Source of the DNA: Progne subis subis
Taxonomy: Eukaryota; Chordata; Aves; Passeriformes; Hirundinidae
Assembly: GCA_022316685.1 (NCBI GenBank)
Contig: JAKJHU010000026.1
Location: 2,178,001-2,242,000 of the forward strand
Reading direction: 5' to 3'
DNA length: 64,000 nt
In this document: positions 60,889-64,000 of the stretch, in pieces
How the letters are laid out: the number at the start of each line of letters is the position of its first letter
How positions within the stretch are numbered: the stretch's first letter is position 1
The notes under the pieces: model-generated
The model's input: only the letters and a program-made list of their open reading frames with translations
Told to the model about the DNA's origin: nothing
Databases searched by the model: none
Program-made: the position numbers and the translations under genes

Positions 60889-63800
60889 CTGGGGAGAGAA
60901 AGGCGGCAGTGTAAGTAAAATTTTGGCTCTGCACAAGCCTTCTGTCACCTTTGTTCTGCAGAGATCTAGCAGGTTCTGCAGGTTTTTGAAATTGCTTAGG
61001 ATTCCTTTTGTCAACAGGCATAAAAGCAGCAAGGCTTTACGTCAATTCAAGTAACAGTGGGTGCAAGCAAGCCCCTCCAGATGTCCCATCCAAGCTGTTA
61101 TACCCTTCTTCCTGACAAAAAGTACCTTTTACACTAAGTGGCATCTCTAAAAAAACTGCTGTAAGCACACTGAAACATCTGAGTGCTTGGAGAGTCTTTG
61201 TAACACATTCCACATGTTTCATCTGGAATAAAATACCTTGCTAGCTATGCACAAAGCCTTTAATGGGAATCCCAACCTTCAGATTATAAATTGTGCTGCA
61301 CTGATTGCGTGACTGGTAGCAATTTCTTACAGTGACACTTCTGCAAAGACCACCCAAGTCCACTGAGAAGCACAACTGAGAGGGAAAAAAGAATAAAACC
61401 CCCAAGCAAATACCTCTACAGTTTTTTGTCCCCTATGAAGCACTGAAAAATCCAGCTGCTGGAAGGATGAGCAAATTTGTGCCACTCCAGTGGCATAGTG
61501 TATATCCACAACCAGAAAACTGGCAGAGAGGTTTCCAGTGCTTCAGCCCCTAGTCCTGAGCAGCAATTGCAGATGGATTTAATTCCAACCACACCTTCTG
61601 CTTCTGGGAAACCTCTATCCTTCTGGCACTTGTATATGCTAAAGCTCAACTGCTCTAAGGAATCCCACTGAAATCTAAGGGCAGAGCTTGGCCTGTTCAA
61701 CAGGTTCCTGAATGCCATTCTTTGAGATATGAATTTGCCATTCTAATGAAAACCACCTGGGGCCAAGTTTTCAAAGGGCTCAAAAGCCCAGCTTCTAAAA
61801 CAGACTCCTCACTTTCCTGCAGAGTCTTCTCCACCACCACAGGGTTGAGGAAACACTCAGCCTACTGCAAGACTACTGGACTTAAGTATGAAGTTATCTT
61901 TTCTGCAATTGCTTTTAGTCATGGAATTTTTGCCTAGGACACTGAAGAGCTGCCTCCTTAACTCCAGCATTCAGAAGCCAACTGTTCCCCCAAAATGTAG
62001 ATTTCTGGAAACTGAACTGCTAAAATAGCTTGAGAAAAAATGTGTAGGCTGTCAAACAGTACCATCACTGCCATATCCTAAATTCTTTCTATTGGCTCAC
62101 GCTTTTATTAGAAACAGTACAAGCAATGAAGAAAAACAAAGATTGAGAGTGCCGAACCATAAAGCAGATGAGAACATATTTAGTTCTGATTATTTTTTTA
62201 AGACTCAGAGACACCCACAGAGAGGTCATACTTAACACTTTGCTGGATGTACGGCAATGCCACAAAAAAAGGAGAAAAGCTGTCATCTAGAGAGGAGAAA
62301 CCACCAGCTGAAGAAAAACTGAAACTGAAGCAAAGAAACTGAAGAAAACTAAGCCTCACCTACCAAAAAGTTCCCACAAATTAAATTCAGCTTTTCTTTC
62401 TGGGCTCAGGAATTGTAAATGTATTTAAAGTGAAACTTCTATTTCAATGCAAAAAAAAGCCAAACAAAAAAACCCCAAACAAACAAACAAAAAAACTTCA
62501 TAGCATTGTATGCACATCTACTGATAATTTATGGATGCATTTTAAAGAACAATTTAGAGTCTTCTTGATTTTATTTAATCTTTGTGTAAACAATGAAAAT
62601 GAAATGAATCACAGCACTTTGCAAAAGACAAAGGCAGACTTTATTTTTGCTTTCTTGCCTCTCAGGACCTCCTTTCTTTTTCAGCTGAGTCCCAGAACAC
62701 AGAAATAGGGGAAAAGGCTAGGGATTTAAAAGGAACAAACCCTCAGCAGTAGCTGCCCACTGAAGCATTACTTCTTCAATAATAGCAACTCCTTGTTTGG
62801 GGGCCTGTGCCATGTTTTTCTTAGTTTTTCCCTTAATCTGAACAAAAAGCAACCTCAGATCCTGATTTAGCCCAGGTACAAAACAGTTTTTCAAACACTA
62901 TGATTCATAGTTCACTTTTCAAAATGCTTTGTTAGGGCTTTGACTTAAGCCTGTTTGCAAATCCTTACACATCTTCCTCATTAAGTCTTCTGGGATGAGT
63001 GAGAAAAAAGAAACAGGAAATGCACTGGGTAAAAGGTAATTTAATCTGGATGGTTTGTTATTTATACGATACACAACAAGAGTGTATAGTGCCTCCTCCT
63101 CCACCACCTTTAAGAAAGAAATGAAGGAGATGCATGGCAACAGACAAGTCTACGTGCTGATAATTGCTTATTGGTCCCTAGGGCATGTACACAAGTCTGG
63201 CAGAAGAGACTTTAGCTAAGCCTTCATTTTAAAATATGCTTACATCCCAAAAGGAATCTTAACAGTAACTGATAGAAAGCTCCTAAGTTATTTCAATGAT
63301 AACTTTAAGGATACCTAAAAAACATGAGGATGGATTTTGCATTGCTACACCTACATCTGTACTCAGGGTCCTGTGATATAGGAAGGCATTCCACCTTTGC
63401 AAAGAACAGAATACAAAAGAACTTTGGAGGCTTCTGAGCAGAGTAACTCAAGTGATGTTGACAAAGACACGCTGTATTCTGGCCTTGGGGCAGCAAGGCA
63501 ATGGGTAATAAGCTCTGATTACTAAGTTAACTTTATTTAAATGCTTGATTTTTATAGGCAACCATATTATTTTCCATGAACTGTAGCATGGGGTTGTTTT
63601 TTTTTTTTTTTAAGATGATCTACAACTAATCTGACAAGTCAAACTTGCTCCTCACCCACCTGCCTCCCCCATGGTTAGATATGGATCCTTTAGCAACAAA
63701 AGCATGACCCCTTTTAAATATGCAGAAAGGGAAGCACTCTCTTACACACTCCTCTTACATCAATATGCTTTTGCTCTAAAATATAGTCACTGCATAACAA

Positions 63801-64000
63801 CTTCTATCTGAAAAAAATGTAGGTTCTACTTAAATAAACAGATCCCCAAAATGCTTCATTTCAGGCAGACTATGGGTCTCAAATATTGATTTGATCACTG
63901 CAACTAAACACAGCAGAGAAACACACACGCCAAGCATCAGTGGCTAACAACTGCCTCTCTACAGACAAATTGTATTTCAGAAAGTTGCTAGGAACACATA
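60889..64000 (-). other. MYO10 intron at right edge
   Basis: More than 3.1 kb upstream of the first visible MYO10 exon. I looked on the minus strand for the preceding PH-domain exon (KKRWFVLRQSKLMYF-type block) and did not find it, so the intron continues past the window. A short T-run lies near 63598-63612. No repeat family was recognised. Confidence 0.8.

Noticed and set aside
1..64000. CRISPR arrays, operons, tRNA or rRNA genes
   Set aside because: No regularly spaced direct repeats, no bacterial-type gene packing and no foldable tRNA or rRNA sequence; the window is vertebrate nuclear DNA.

Overview
The window looks like bird nuclear DNA. The support is several CR1 LINE copies with the typical ATTCTRTG-type 3' octamer, three stretches that read like avian endogenous-retrovirus LTRs, AT-rich introns of several kb, one sharp CpG island, and two spliced vertebrate genes in an order I recall from amniotes. 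The species cannot be named from sequence alone. Both recognised genes lie on the minus strand, so transcription runs from high to low coordinates.

Layout. (1) About 1-32,121 is the 5' part of RETREG1 (FAM134B), the reticulon-homology ER-phagy receptor. Exon 1 (31,892-32,121) sits in a CpG island, exon 2 is at 18,047-18,153, and a small exon 3 is at about 16,326-16,356. The later exons were not found and are presumably left of the window. A short open exon-like segment at 4,232-4,293 ends in a good splice donor of matching phase and may be the first exon of the short RETREG1 isoform. The introns carry two LTR-like segments, small CR1-like relics and a perfect 15-bp-stem hairpin. (2) About 32.3-46.0 kb is intergenic and repeat-rich: a CR1 next to the promoter, an old CR1-like stretch, an LTR, a long decayed CR1 with recognisable endonuclease and reverse-transcriptase remnants, and another CR1 3' end. 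No conserved gene was recognised there. (3) About 46.0-64.0 kb is the 3' part of MYO10 (myosin X). Thirteen coding exons (47,372-60,888; 2,290 nt, 762 residues) are in perfect phase and encode the end of the first PH domain, the next PH domain, MyTH4 and FERM, with a stop codon and a roughly 1.3-kb 3' UTR. The earlier motor, IQ and coiled-coil exons lie right of the window.

The two genes are neighbours but no shared pathway is implied: RETREG1 remodels and turns over ER membrane, while MYO10 is a filopodial motor. No CRISPR array, operon or complete mobile element is present. The most useful leads are the candidate alternative RETREG1 first exon, the exon-3 donor ambiguity (GC versus GT), the hexamer repeat in the RETREG1 5' leader, the perfect intronic hairpin, a CTCF-type motif, and two unexplained open frames in MYO10 introns.
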